Origin: an uncultured Clostridium sp.
Lineage (GTDB): Bacteria > Bacillota > Clostridia > TANB77 > CAG-508
Reading direction: 5' to 3'
DNA length: 21,178 nt
Assembly (NCBI GenBank): GCA_902462295.1
Contig: CABQAZ010000024.1
Location: 1-21,178 of the forward strand
Below the pieces are notes generated by a model. The model had not been told where the DNA came from. It did not search any database and saw only the letters and a program-made list of their open reading frames with translations. Each line of letters begins with the position of its first letter. Positions within the stretch are counted from its first letter, which is position 1. Both the position numbers and the translations under genes were made by a program. Shown one piece after another: positions 7,108-14,988 of this stretch.

Positions 7108-7151
7108 AAAAAAAAAACAAGAGAAGAAAACTTTTACATTTCCTCCTCTTG
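7108..7151 (-). terminator. Strong terminator of the isolated gene
   Basis: Arms at 7139-7151 and 7118-7130 pair at all 13 positions on the minus strand, two as G-U, with an 8-base loop and ten T residues after the stem. The wobble pairs become A/C mismatches on the other strand, which fixes the direction. It ends the transcript of the gene at 7222-7593. Confidence 0.88.
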
Positions 7152-7221
7152 GTCCACCTTTGACACTGTTATAGGCGATTTTCGGACTTATTCTGTTGTT
7201 TCAGGAATTTCTGGATTTCTA

Positions 7222-7593
7222 TCACTTTGTGGTAGTTTCTTCCGCTGTTTCAGGAACATCGATTGGCTCTAGCCAATAAAGTGTTCCACTTTTGTCAGTA
7301 TTCAATCTCCAGCTGTACTCTTTTAACCAGCTATCAATAGTTTCATTAACTTTCTCACTGATTTCATTTGCCAGCTGAGGATATCTGTTGAATGTTTTCT
7401 TTTGCTCCTCAAAAATACTCTCCTTTTTTTCTTTATCCACTAAAACCTTATCGTTTTCATAAAAATGGATAATATCATCAGTTTGCTTTTCCACTGCATC
7501 TTCAAACAAAGCTTTGTATTTGTCAGACCATTCTTCTACTTCCTGACTTATGAATTCTTCTTTTCCCTTTCTTAATTCCTCTGGTCTCTTCAT
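7222..7593 (-). CDS. Unknown acidic 123-residue protein, isolated and probably acquired
   Basis: I do not recognise a family. The protein is soluble, highly charged and probably helical. It starts MKRPEELRKGKEEFISQEVEEWSDKYK, has FYENDKVLVDKEKKES near residue 44, SWLKEYSWRLNTDKSGTLYWLEPIDV near 88-113, and a Thr/Glu tail ETAEETTTK. AGGAGG stands before the ATG at 7593. It has its own sigma-A promoter and its own terminator, between the trpS and dnaJ units. By hand count 7261-7560 is about 36% G+C, against about 28% in two lines of trpS next door, and it uses more TTC, CAG, AAG and TAC codons, which suggests acquisition. A shift of one base near 7225 would continue the tail to 7188 and end it with PEIPETTE, so the annotated end may not be the natural one. 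Confidence 0.7.
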   Translation of the reverse strand: MKRPEELRKGKEEFISQEVEEWSDKYKALFEDAVEKQTDDIIHFYENDKVLVDKEKKESIFEEQKKTFNRYPQLANEISEKVNETIDSWLKEYSWRLNTDKSGTLYWLEPIDVPETAEETTTK

Positions 7594-7609
7594 GTTGTTG
7601 TCCTCCTTT

Positions 7610-7633
7610 ACGTACGCTCATTTAGCTGTACGT
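7610..7633 (-). promoter_or_regulatory. Leader hairpin before the isolated gene
   Basis: ACGTAC and GTACGT, plus an inner GCT/AGC with one bulged base, form a 9-bp stem directly upstream of the AGGAGG site of the gene starting at 7593. On the plus strand it is followed by six T residues and looks like a terminator, but no plus-strand gene precedes it. A role in translation control or RNA stability is possible. Confidence 0.45.
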
Positions 7634-7666
7634 TTTTTCAGCTTCTAGTTTTTCTGTTGCCTTGTT

Positions 7667-7695
7667 ATTATAACACATTATGTGAATTTATGCAA
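7667..7695 (-). promoter_or_regulatory. Sigma-A promoter with an operator-like dyad in the spacer
   Basis: TTGCAT (7695-7690), a 17-base spacer and TATAAT (7672-7667) on the minus strand form a good promoter. The spacer holds the dyad CACAT-T-ATGTG at 7674-7684, between the -35 and -10 boxes, where a repressor would block polymerase. Transcription would start near 7660. Confidence 0.65.
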
Positions 7696-7716
7696 GTATT
7701 TTCAAAAATAATTTTA

Positions 7717-8880
7717 TTATCCAAAAAAACCTTTCTTTTTAATAGGAGGTTGCTCATTCATTGTTTTAGCTAACTTCTCTAATAACTCTCTTTGTTCCTT
7801 ATTAAGTCTTTTAGGAGTTTGAACAACAACAGTAAACACAAAATTTCCTCTTGAAGAAGAATTTAAAGATAAAAATCCTCTATCCCTAATTGTAAACTTT
7901 GTACCTGTTTGAGTTCCATCAGGAATAGTATAATTTTCTATACTACCATCAACCATAGGTATTTTCAAATTAGCGCCCAAAGTTGCTTGTGTAATTGTTA
8001 TAGGAACTTCACACATTACAGTAGTTCCCTGTCTTGTATAAATATTACTTTTACGAATTTTAACAGTTATGTATAAATCTCCTTTGGCTCCACCCTTTTC
8101 ACCAGGTTCACCCTCTCCTCTTAATACTACTGTTTGATTATTATCTATTCCTGCAGGAATTTTTACTTTTATTCTAGCTTGCTTTCTAACAGTTCCTTTT
8201 CCTTTACAATTATCACAAGGTTCTTTTATAATTTCACCTGTTCCATGACATGCTGTACATGTTCTAGTTGTTTGCATTTGTCCAAGAATTGTATTCTGAA
8301 CTTGACGTACAGTTCCAGTTCCATTACATGTTGGACATTTTGTTACTGATGTTCCAGGTCTTGCTCCAGAACCATGACAAACATTACAAGTATCAGGTCT
8401 TGTAATTGATATCTCTTTTTCAACTCCCAAAAATGCTTCTTCAAATGTGATTTCCATATTTAAATTAAGGTCTGCACCCTTTCTTGGACCTCTTTGTGCT
8501 TGATTTCTACTACCAGTTCTTGCACCTCCTCCAAAAAATGATGAAAAAATATCACCTAAATCTCCAAAATCAGAAAATCCATCAAATCCTGACGATGTAT
8601 ATGAATAATAATTTCCTCCACCAAATGGTCCTCCTGCACCTCCAAAACCTTGTGGGTCAACTGTACCAAACTGGTCATACATCTTTCTTTTTTGTGAATC
8701 TGATAGTACTTCATATGCTTCATTAACTTCTTTAAACTTTGCTTCTGCCTCTTTTTTATTGTCCGGGTTTGCATCTGGATGATATTTTTTAGCAAGTTTT
8801 CTATATGCTTTTTTTAGTTCATCATCAGTTGCTGTTTTACTAACACCTAAAACCTCATAATAGTCCTTTTTGTTTGCCAT
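7717..8880 (-). CDS. dnaJ: Chaperone DnaJ (Hsp40)
   Basis: DnaJ delivers unfolded proteins to DnaK and stimulates its ATPase. It has 387 residues and all domains of a type I J protein. The J domain (about 4-70) carries HPD in KKYHPDANPDN. A Gly/Phe-rich linker runs from about 78 to 125. The zinc-binding region has four CxxCxGxG repeats (CNVCHGSG, CPTCNGTG, CTACHGTG, CDNCKGKG). The C-terminal substrate-binding domains follow. AGGAGG precedes the ATG at 8880. It is the last gene of the hrcA operon, 91 bases after dnaK, with a strong hairpin in the gap. No clear terminator follows its stop; only a weak 5-bp A+T stem is seen near 7700. Confidence 0.97.
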   Translation of the reverse strand: MANKKDYYEVLGVSKTATDDELKKAYRKLAKKYHPDANPDNKKEAEAKFKEVNEAYEVLSDSQKRKMYDQFGTVDPQGFGGAGGPFGGGNYYSYTSSGFDGFSDFGDLGDIFSSFFGGGARTGSRNQAQRGPRKGADLNLNMEITFEEAFLGVEKEISITRPDTCNVCHGSGARPGTSVTKCPTCNGTGTVRQVQNTILGQMQTTRTCTACHGTGEIIKEPCDNCKGKGTVRKQARIKVKIPAGIDNNQTVVLRGEGEPGEKGGAKGDLYITVKIRKSNIYTRQGTTVMCEVPITITQATLGANLKIPMVDGSIENYTIPDGTQTGTKFTIRDRGFLSLNSSSRGNFVFTVVVQTPKRLNKEQRELLEKLAKTMNEQPPIKKKGFFG

Positions 8881-8924
8881 TTTATATCCTCCTTTCTTGT
8901 ATTCTTCTTATATTACTAAAGTTT

Positions 8925-8955
8925 GAGGTTGGATTTTCTGTTATTTTCCAACCTC
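8925..8955 (-). promoter_or_regulatory. Intercistronic hairpin between dnaK and dnaJ
   Basis: GAGGTTGGA and TCCAACCTC form a perfect 9-bp, fairly G+C-rich stem around a 13-base loop in the dnaK-dnaJ gap. Only CAAACTTTAG follows on the minus strand, too poor in T for a full terminator. It more likely attenuates transcription or protects the dnaK message 3' end, giving less DnaJ than DnaK. Confidence 0.6.
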
Positions 8956-8971
8956 TTTCTTAATCTAACTA

Positions 8972-10831
8972 TTAATTATTGTCATCATCTTCTACTTTAT
9001 AATCTGCGTCATATACAGTTCCGTCATTTCCACCATTATCTGTATTTGCTTCATTAGTGTCAGCTCCTGTTGTATTAGGGTCTACTCCTCCATTTGGATT
9101 TGCATTTTTGTATAATTGTTCAGACATTTCATAAAATACTTTTGTTAATTTTTCTGTAGCTTCTTTTATGCTTTCTGTATTATTTGAATCAAGAGCTTTT
9201 CTTGTGTTTTCAATTTCAGCTTCTACTTTAGCCTTTTCTTCTCCACTTATTTTGTCTCCTAATTCTCCTAATGTTTTTTCACTGTTGTAAATTAAGCTTT
9301 CAGCATTATTTTTAACTTCGATTTCTTCTTTCTTCTTTTTATCTTCTTCAGCATGTGCTTCTGCGTCTTTAACAGCTTTTTCGATATCTTCATCTGTTAA
9401 GTTTGTAGATGCTGTAATTGATACATTTTGTTCATTTCCTGTTGCCATATCTTTTGCAGATACATGTACTATACCATTTGCGTCTATATCAAATGTTACT
9501 TCTATTTGAGGTACTCCTCTTGGTGCTGCTGGAATTCCTGTTAATTGGAATCTTCCTAATGTTTTGTTATATGCAGCCATTTCTCTTTCACCTTGTAATA
9601 CATGAACTTCTACTGATGTTTGACCATCTGCAGCTGTTGAGAATACTTGTGATTTCTTTGTTGGTATTGTTGTATTTCTATCAATTAATTTTGTGAATAC
9701 TCCACCATATGTTTCAATTCCTAATGATAATGGTGTTACATCTAATAATACTAAGTCTTTAACATCTCCTGATAATACACCACCTTGGATTGCTGCACCA
9801 ATAGCAACACACTCATCTGGGTTTATTCCTTTATCTGGTTCTTTTCCTGTTATTCTCTTAACAACTTCTTGAACAGCTGGAACTCTTGTAGAACCACCAA
9901 CTAATAATACTTTGTGAACATCATTTGCTGTTAATCCTGCATCTTTTAATGCTTGATTTACAGGTCCTGCTGTTGCTTCTACTAAATCATGTATTAATTC
10001 TTCAAATTTTGACCTTGTTAATGTTACGTCTAAGTGTTTTGGTCCTGTTGCATCTGCTGTGATAAATGGTAAATTAATTTGTGTTTGTTGTACACCTGAT
10101 AATTCAATTTTAGCCTTTTCTGCTGCTTCTTTTAATCTTTGCATTGCCATTTTATCTGTTGATAAATCAATTCCGTTTGATTTTTTGAATTCATCAACTA
10201 AATATTTGATTATTGCTTCATCAAAGTCATCTCCACCTAAGTGTGTATTACCATTTGTTGCTAATACTTCAAATACACCGTCACCAATGTCTAGTATAGA
10301 TACATCAAATGTTCCTCCACCTAAGTCATATATCATGATTTTTTGGTCTTGTTCTTTATCCATTCCATATGCTAATGATGCTGCTGTTGGTTCATTTATG
10401 ATTCTTAATACTTCAAGTCCTGCTATTTTTCCTGCATCTTTTGTTGCTTGTCTTTGACTATCACTGAAATATGCTGGTACTGTAATAACTGCTTGAGTTA
10501 CTTTTTGTCCTAAATAGTTTTCTGCATCTGCTTTTAATTTTTGTAATATCATTGCTGATATTTCTTGTGGTGAGAATTTATCTCCATCTATATCAACTTT
10601 TTCGTTTGTTCCCATTTTTCTTTTTATTGATATAACAGTATTTTCTGGATTTGTTACTGCTTGACGTTTTGCAATTTGTCCTACTAGCCTTTCTCCATTT
10701 TTAGAGAATGCTACTACAGATGGTGTTGTTCTGTTTCCCTCTGCGTTTGGTATTACTACTGGTTCTCCTCCTTCCATTACTGCTACACATGAATTTGTTG
10801 TTCCTAAGTCAATTCCTATTATTTTTCCCAT
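8972..10831 (-). CDS. dnaK: Chaperone DnaK (Hsp70)
   Basis: DnaK is the ATP-driven chaperone that binds exposed hydrophobic segments of client proteins in the cytoplasm. At 619 residues it has the normal length for a Gram-positive DnaK. The actin-like ATPase domain begins IGIDLGTTNSCVAV at residue 4. It contains VPAYFSDSQRQATKDAG, INEPTAASLAYG and DLGGGTFDVSILD. The linker DLVLLDVTPLSLGIE leads to the substrate domain. The last 35 residues are a disordered tail rich in Asn, Asp and Gly, ending EDDDNN. It is shorter around residue 80 than E. coli DnaK, as is usual in Firmicutes. The ATG at 10831 has AAAGGAAG upstream. It follows grpE by 139 bases, a gap that contains two nested inverted repeats. 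Confidence 0.98.
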   Translation of the reverse strand: MGKIIGIDLGTTNSCVAVMEGGEPVVIPNAEGNRTTPSVVAFSKNGERLVGQIAKRQAVTNPENTVISIKRKMGTNEKVDIDGDKFSPQEISAMILQKLKADAENYLGQKVTQAVITVPAYFSDSQRQATKDAGKIAGLEVLRIINEPTAASLAYGMDKEQDQKIMIYDLGGGTFDVSILDIGDGVFEVLATNGNTHLGGDDFDEAIIKYLVDEFKKSNGIDLSTDKMAMQRLKEAAEKAKIELSGVQQTQINLPFITADATGPKHLDVTLTRSKFEELIHDLVEATAGPVNQALKDAGLTANDVHKVLLVGGSTRVPAVQEVVKRITGKEPDKGINPDECVAIGAAIQGGVLSGDVKDLVLLDVTPLSLGIETYGGVFTKLIDRNTTIPTKKSQVFSTAADGQTSVEVHVLQGEREMAAYNKTLGRFQLTGIPAAPRGVPQIEVTFDIDANGIVHVSAKDMATGNEQNVSITASTNLTDEDIEKAVKDAEAHAEEDKKKKEEIEVKNNAESLIYNSEKTLGELGDKISGEEKAKVEAEIENTRKALDSNNTESIKEATEKLTKVFYEMSEQLYKNANPNGGVDPNTTGADTNEANTDNGGNDGTVYDADYKVEDDDNN

Positions 10832-10858
10832 TTTTATTTACTTCCTTTCTTTTACTTT

Positions 10859-10933
10859 AAGTCAGTTTACTTCTATTCTCTTTCCGTCACTTCCACTAAT
10901 GAATTAGTGATTATTTTTTTGCTGTGCTGACTT
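10859..10933 (-). promoter_or_regulatory. Nested inverted repeats in the grpE-dnaK gap
   Basis: The outer arms AAGTCAG (10859-10865) and CTGACTT (10927-10933) enclose an inner hairpin, CACTAAT-GA-ATTAGTG (10894-10909). The folded RNA would sit about 30 bases before the dnaK start. A run of seven T residues lies on the plus strand only, so this is not a minus-strand terminator. mRNA stabilisation or processing upstream of dnaK is the likely role. Confidence 0.45.
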
Positions 10934-10970
10934 TATTTATAATATTTAAAATTAATAACTATTTTATTTG

Positions 10971-11486
10971 TTAATTAGCTACTACTACCATAGAATGACG
11001 TATAACTCTATTGCCTATTTTATAGCCTTTTCTATATTCTTGCACAATTTCTTGCGCATTTTTGTCTGGGTCTTGAATACTACTTACAGCTTCATGTAAG
11101 CTTGGGTCAAATGTTTCTCCAACTGCTGGTATTTCTTCAACTCCCTTTGTTTTTAAAATGTCTTTAAATTGCTTTAATACAAGCTCTACACCTTTTTTAT
11201 ATTCTGCGTCTTGTGTTTCAACTTTTAATGCATTTTCTAGATTATCTACTATTGGTAAAAATACTTCAACAATATCTCCAAGTATTGAATTGTACAAAGT
11301 TTCACGTTCTTTACTACTTCTTTTTTTGTAGTTTTCAAATTCTGCCATAACTCTTTTATATCTGTCATTTAATTCATCAAGTTCTTGTTGTTTTGGGTCT
11401 ATTATGCAATCTTTTTTTTCTTCTTGTGTTTGTTCTTGCTCTTTTACTGTATCTTCTTCTTTTTTTTCAATTTCTTCATCTTTCAT
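10971..11486 (-). CDS. grpE: Nucleotide exchange factor GrpE
   Basis: GrpE releases ADP from DnaK and also acts as a thermosensor. It has 171 residues. An acidic, disordered N-terminus (MKDEEIEKKEEDTVKEQEQ) leads into the long dimerising helix around LDELNDRYKRVMAEFENYKKRSSKE (about 35-60). The four-helix bundle and beta wing follow, with the family end motif VVQEYRKGYKIGNRVIRHSMVVV (here IVQEYRKGYKIGNRVIR) near 145-167. The ATG at 11486 lies 40 bases after the hrcA stop. It is the second gene of the heat-shock operon. Confidence 0.96.
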   Translation of the reverse strand: MKDEEIEKKEEDTVKEQEQTQEEKKDCIIDPKQQELDELNDRYKRVMAEFENYKKRSSKERETLYNSILGDIVEVFLPIVDNLENALKVETQDAEYKKGVELVLKQFKDILKTKGVEEIPAVGETFDPSLHEAVSSIQDPDKNAQEIVQEYRKGYKIGNRVIRHSMVVVAN

Positions 11487-11526
11487 ATTTTTCTTTTTTC
11501 CCTTCTTTCTTATCTTTCAATATTTT

Positions 11527-12552
11527 TTATTCATTTGAGTCATTTTCATTATTTGTATCATTTAATTTTTTACTAATATATTTCATTACAGAAATTACTT
11601 TTGCATAGTCCATTCTCTTAGGTCCTATTATTCCAATTGTTCCCAAATCTTTATTTCCTATTCTGTGTTTAAATGTTACTACACTAAAGTCTTTTAATTC
11701 TTCTTTTTCGTTTTCTTCTCCTATATATACATTTATGTCTTTTGCAAATCCTGTATTTAACATATCTGCCATTAAATCTTTTTCATCTAATATATTTACA
11801 AAGTTTTTGGCTACTTCTAAACTATTGAATTCTGGTAATTCAAATAATTTGTTTGCTCCCTCTAAGTGTACACTTTCTTCTTCTACTACTTTTTTCATCT
11901 GCTCAATAATTGGTTTTATTAAGTTTACACTATAACTCATTTCTTCTACTAAGTATTTTTCTAATGGTTTATCTATTTTTGTTATAGGTTCTCCTTTTAA
12001 TTTGTTGTTAAACATGTAACTTAATGTTTGTACTTGATTTTCTGTAATGTCTTCATCAAATTTTATTATTGTTTCTTTTACTAATCCTGAATCTGTTAAT
12101 ATTACAGCCATCATCATTCTAGGACTTAATAATACAAATTTTATATTTTCTATTTTTTGTACATCTGAACTTGGTCCTATTGAAACTGTTGTATAATGCG
12201 TTATTTCTGATATTGTACTTGAAGCAATCTTTGTTATTTCTTCCATTTCATTTACTTTTGTTTCTAATTTATCACTTATATATTTTATTTCATCTAATGT
12301 GATTTTATCTTCATTCAAAAGTTCGTCTACATAGTATCTATATCCTTTTGCTGATGGTACTCTTCCTGCTGATGTATGTGGTTTTTCTAAATATCCTATT
12401 TTTTCAAGTTCTGCCATCTCATTTCTTATTGTTGCACTACTACATTCTAGTCCCTCAAGATTCATTATCGCATTTGAACTTACTGGTTCTGCTGTTTGAA
12501 TATATTCTTCGACTATTGCTTGTAATACTCTTTTTTTTCTTTCATCTAACAT
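11527..12552 (-). CDS. hrcA: Heat-inducible transcription repressor HrcA
   Basis: HrcA is a dimeric repressor that binds the CIRCE operator and needs GroEL to stay active, so heat stress relieves repression. It has 341 residues. A winged-helix DNA-binding domain begins MLDERKKRVLQAIVEEYIQTAEPVSS and includes SSATIRNEMAELEKIGYLEKPHTSAGRVPSAKGYR at about 38-72. A GAF-like central domain and an inserted dimerising domain follow. GAGGAGG precedes the ATG at 12552. It is the first gene of the operon, 40 bases before grpE. Two CIRCE-like elements sit over and just after its promoter, so the operon is under its own repression. Confidence 0.97.
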   Translation of the reverse strand: MLDERKKRVLQAIVEEYIQTAEPVSSNAIMNLEGLECSSATIRNEMAELEKIGYLEKPHTSAGRVPSAKGYRYYVDELLNEDKITLDEIKYISDKLETKVNEMEEITKIASSTISEITHYTTVSIGPSSDVQKIENIKFVLLSPRMMMAVILTDSGLVKETIIKFDEDITENQVQTLSYMFNNKLKGEPITKIDKPLEKYLVEEMSYSVNLIKPIIEQMKKVVEEESVHLEGANKLFELPEFNSLEVAKNFVNILDEKDLMADMLNTGFAKDINVYIGEENEKEELKDFSVVTFKHRIGNKDLGTIGIIGPKRMDYAKVISVMKYISKKLNDTNNENDSNE

Positions 12553-12595
12553 TTGTTATTCCTCCTCTTTATTTTGAGAAATGTTAGTTTTTGTT

Positions 12596-12622
12596 TTAGC
12601 ACTCTTTTTGTTAGTTTGCTAA
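12596..12622 (-). promoter_or_regulatory. CIRCE operator (proximal)
   Basis: Read on the plus strand it is TTAGCACTC, nine bases, then GTTTGCTAA; the CIRCE consensus is TTAGCACTC-N9-GAGTGCTAA. The first arm is exact and the second matches at 7 of 9. It lies in the hrcA leader about 45 bases before the start codon and just after the predicted transcription start, where bound HrcA would block polymerase. Confidence 0.88.
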
Positions 12623-12649
12623 TTTACGTATATTAATATACATCATTTT

Positions 12650-12676
12650 TTAGCACTTGTCAAGTATTTTTGCTAA
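12650..12676 (-). promoter_or_regulatory. Second CIRCE-like operator overlapping the hrcA promoter
   Basis: Plus-strand arms TTAGCACTT (8 of 9 to consensus) and TTTTGCTAA (6 of 9) are spaced about like CIRCE. The element covers a minus-strand TTGACA, the best -35 box for hrcA, with TATATT roughly 17 bases downstream as the -10. Coordinates may be off by one or two bases. It shares the same degenerate half (TTAGCAAA on the minus strand) with the proximal copy. Confidence 0.6.
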
Positions 12677-12717
12677 TTTTTTTATTTTAAATCTTATTAC
12701 TAAATTTCAAGTAATAA

Positions 12718-12750
12718 CATAAAGAGACGTTATTTTAGCGTCCCTTTATA
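12718..12750 (-). terminator. Terminator of nrdD
   Basis: On the minus strand AAAGGGACG (12747-12739) pairs with CGTCTCTTT (12729-12721) over nine bases, one a G-U, around a 9-base loop. A moderate T-rich stretch follows. It lies 22 bases past the nrdD stop and separates nrdD from the hrcA promoter region. Confidence 0.7.
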
Positions 12751-12771
12751 ATTTTATTTATATTTAAAATA

Positions 12772-14898
12772 TTACAAATGTAAAACTCTAGATTTAATTT
12801 CTTTAGTTTTACCAACATTCCAGAAATTTTCTCCAAGATATCCACAAGTACGACGAACAACATTCATTTTAGAGTGGTCTTTATTTCCACATTGTGGGCA
12901 TTCCCACTCATTTTGTTCATTTATAATCATTTCTCCATCATATCCACAAACTTGACAGAAGTCTGATTTAGTATTAAATTCTGCATATTGAATATTATCA
13001 TATATAAATTTAACAACTTCTTCAAGTGCTTGTAGATTGTTTCTCATATTTGGAACTTCAACATATGATATTGCTCCACCTTGTGACATTGCTTGAAATT
13101 CACTTTCAAATTTAAGTTTACTAAATGCGTCAATTTTTTCTCTAACATCTATATGATATGAGTTTGTATAATATCCTTTATCTGTAACATCAGGAATATC
13201 TCCATATTTTTCTTTATCTATACGAGCAAATCTATAACATAAACTTTCTGCAGGAGTTCCATATAAGGCAAATCCAATATTTGTTTCTTTTTTCCATTTT
13301 TGTACTGTTTCATTTAGATGTTTCATAACTTTTATTGCAAAATCATGACCCTCTTTTGTTGTATGAGAAACTCCTTTCATTATTTTTGTAAGTTCATATA
13401 TTCCTATATATCCTAATGATATACTTGAATATCCACCATATAAATATTTATCAATCTTTTCTCCTTTTTTCAATCGTGCTATTGCACCATTTTGCCAGTG
13501 AACTGGAGATATATCTGATTTTGTTCCTAATAATGCATAATGTCTACACATTATTGCTTCTTTACATAGTTCTAGTCTTGAATCAAATTCTTTCCAGAAT
13601 TTTTCTTCATCTCCACCAACTGCTAGTCCTATTTGTGGTAAGTTGATACTTACAACACCTTGATTAAATCTTCCCTCAAATTTATAGTTCCCGTTTTCAT
13701 CTTTCCAAGGTGCTAAGAAACTTCTACATCCCATTGGACTAAATACATTTCCCTCATAATTTTCTTTCATTTTTTTAGCTGATATATAGTCAGGATACAT
13801 TCTCTTTGCTGAACATTTTACAGCTAATTTTGTTAAATAATCATATTTTCCACCTTTTAAGCAGTTGTGTTCATCTAATACATAAATTAGTTTTGGGAAT
13901 GCTGGTGTTACATATACTCCTACTTCATTTTTTATTCCTTGTATTCTTTGTTTTAAAATTTCTTCTATTATCATTGCATTTTCTTCAATGTATTCATCAT
14001 CTGGCTCTAAGTGTAAGAATAATGTTACAAATGGTGATTGTCCATTAGTTGTCATTAATGTATTTATTTGATATTGAATTGTTTGTACACCTGCTGATAG
14101 TTCTTCTTTTACTCTATCTTTTACTAAATCTTCTATTGTTTGTTTAGGTAGTTTTCCACCATATTTTTCTGTTATTCTTTTTTGGAATTTATCATGGCTT
14201 CTTCTTAGATATTTTCCTAAATGTTTCATGTCTACAGATTGTCCACCATATTGATTACTTGCAACTGATGCTATTATTTGTGTTGTTACTGTACATGCTA
14301 CTTGGAAACTTTTTGGACTTTCTATCATTTTTCCGTTCATTGCTGTTCCATTGTCTAACATATCTCCAATGTTTATTAAACAACAATTAAATATTGGTTG
14401 TACAAAATAGTCCATGTCATGGAAATGTAAAATTCCTTCTTCATGTGCTTTTGTTATTTTTTCTGGTAGTAAAATTCTTCTTGTTAAGTCTCTTGAAACT
14501 TCTCCTGCTATATAATCTCTTTGTGTTGATGCAAGTACTGTATTTTTATTTGAATTTTCTTCTGCTAATTCTTTGTTTTCATTTCTTATTAGTCCTAATA
14601 TTGATTCATCTGTTGTATTTGATTTTCTAACTAATGCTCTTGTATATCTATAAACTATATATTTTTTTGCTAACTCATATTTATCAAATTCCATTAATTT
14701 TTCTTCAATTACATCTTGAATGTCTTCAACTAGCATTCTTTTTTTGCCTAAATCTTCTATATATGCTATGATTTCATTGATTTCACTTTTTGTTGCTTTT
14801 TCTTTTCCTCTTACTTCTTTATTAGCTTTTTCGATTGCAAGTTGAATTTTGTCTCTGTCAAATTCAATCGTTCTTCCGTCTCTTTTTATAACTTTCAT
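12772..14898 (-). CDS. nrdD: Anaerobic (class III) ribonucleoside-triphosphate reductase
   Basis: NrdD converts ribonucleoside triphosphates to dNTPs without oxygen, using a glycyl radical generated by the radical-SAM activase NrdG. The protein has 708 residues. The ATP-cone regulatory domain is at the N-terminus (MKVIKRDGRTIEFDRDKIQLAIEKAN, to about 95). The reductase barrel contains GILHFHDMDYFVQPIFNC and LGKYLRRSHDKF. The zinc site has C648-x2-C651 and C667-x2-C670. The radical loop is RRTCGYLG with Gly686. The ATG at 14898 is chosen over a start 33 codons upstream because the ATP-cone motif begins there and a purine-rich AAAGGAATGGGG site precedes it. No nrdG lies next to it; downstream is hrcA. 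An FNR-like dyad lies near -41 of its predicted promoter. Confidence 0.96.
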   Translation of the reverse strand: MKVIKRDGRTIEFDRDKIQLAIEKANKEVRGKEKATKSEINEIIAYIEDLGKKRMLVEDIQDVIEEKLMEFDKYELAKKYIVYRYTRALVRKSNTTDESILGLIRNENKELAEENSNKNTVLASTQRDYIAGEVSRDLTRRILLPEKITKAHEEGILHFHDMDYFVQPIFNCCLINIGDMLDNGTAMNGKMIESPKSFQVACTVTTQIIASVASNQYGGQSVDMKHLGKYLRRSHDKFQKRITEKYGGKLPKQTIEDLVKDRVKEELSAGVQTIQYQINTLMTTNGQSPFVTLFLHLEPDDEYIEENAMIIEEILKQRIQGIKNEVGVYVTPAFPKLIYVLDEHNCLKGGKYDYLTKLAVKCSAKRMYPDYISAKKMKENYEGNVFSPMGCRSFLAPWKDENGNYKFEGRFNQGVVSINLPQIGLAVGGDEEKFWKEFDSRLELCKEAIMCRHYALLGTKSDISPVHWQNGAIARLKKGEKIDKYLYGGYSSISLGYIGIYELTKIMKGVSHTTKEGHDFAIKVMKHLNETVQKWKKETNIGFALYGTPAESLCYRFARIDKEKYGDIPDVTDKGYYTNSYHIDVREKIDAFSKLKFESEFQAMSQGGAISYVEVPNMRNNLQALEEVVKFIYDNIQYAEFNTKSDFCQVCGYDGEMIINEQNEWECPQCGNKDHSKMNVVRRTCGYLGENFWNVGKTKEIKSRVLHL

Positions 14899-14988
14899 CT
14901 TACCCCATTCCTTTCTACAGCACAAACTCTTGAGTAGAGCTACTTTCGTGTTTTTTTCTAATCTCTTCTGTTTGTTTTGTATGTATTT

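Noticed and set aside
7697..7716. Possible terminator after dnaJ (ATAAT/ATTAT)
   Set aside because: Only a 5-bp A/T stem; too weak to call without data.
8556..8795. 79-residue minus-strand frame inside dnaJ
   Set aside because: It lies in an alternative frame of the J-domain coding region, has no ribosome-binding site, and its product is low-complexity.
14898..14945. Palindrome AGTAGAGCTACT in the nrdD leader, considered as an NrdR box or riboswitch part
   Set aside because: It does not match the NrdR box pattern (ACACTATATATAGTGT), lies well downstream of the promoter, and has no surrounding riboswitch-like fold.
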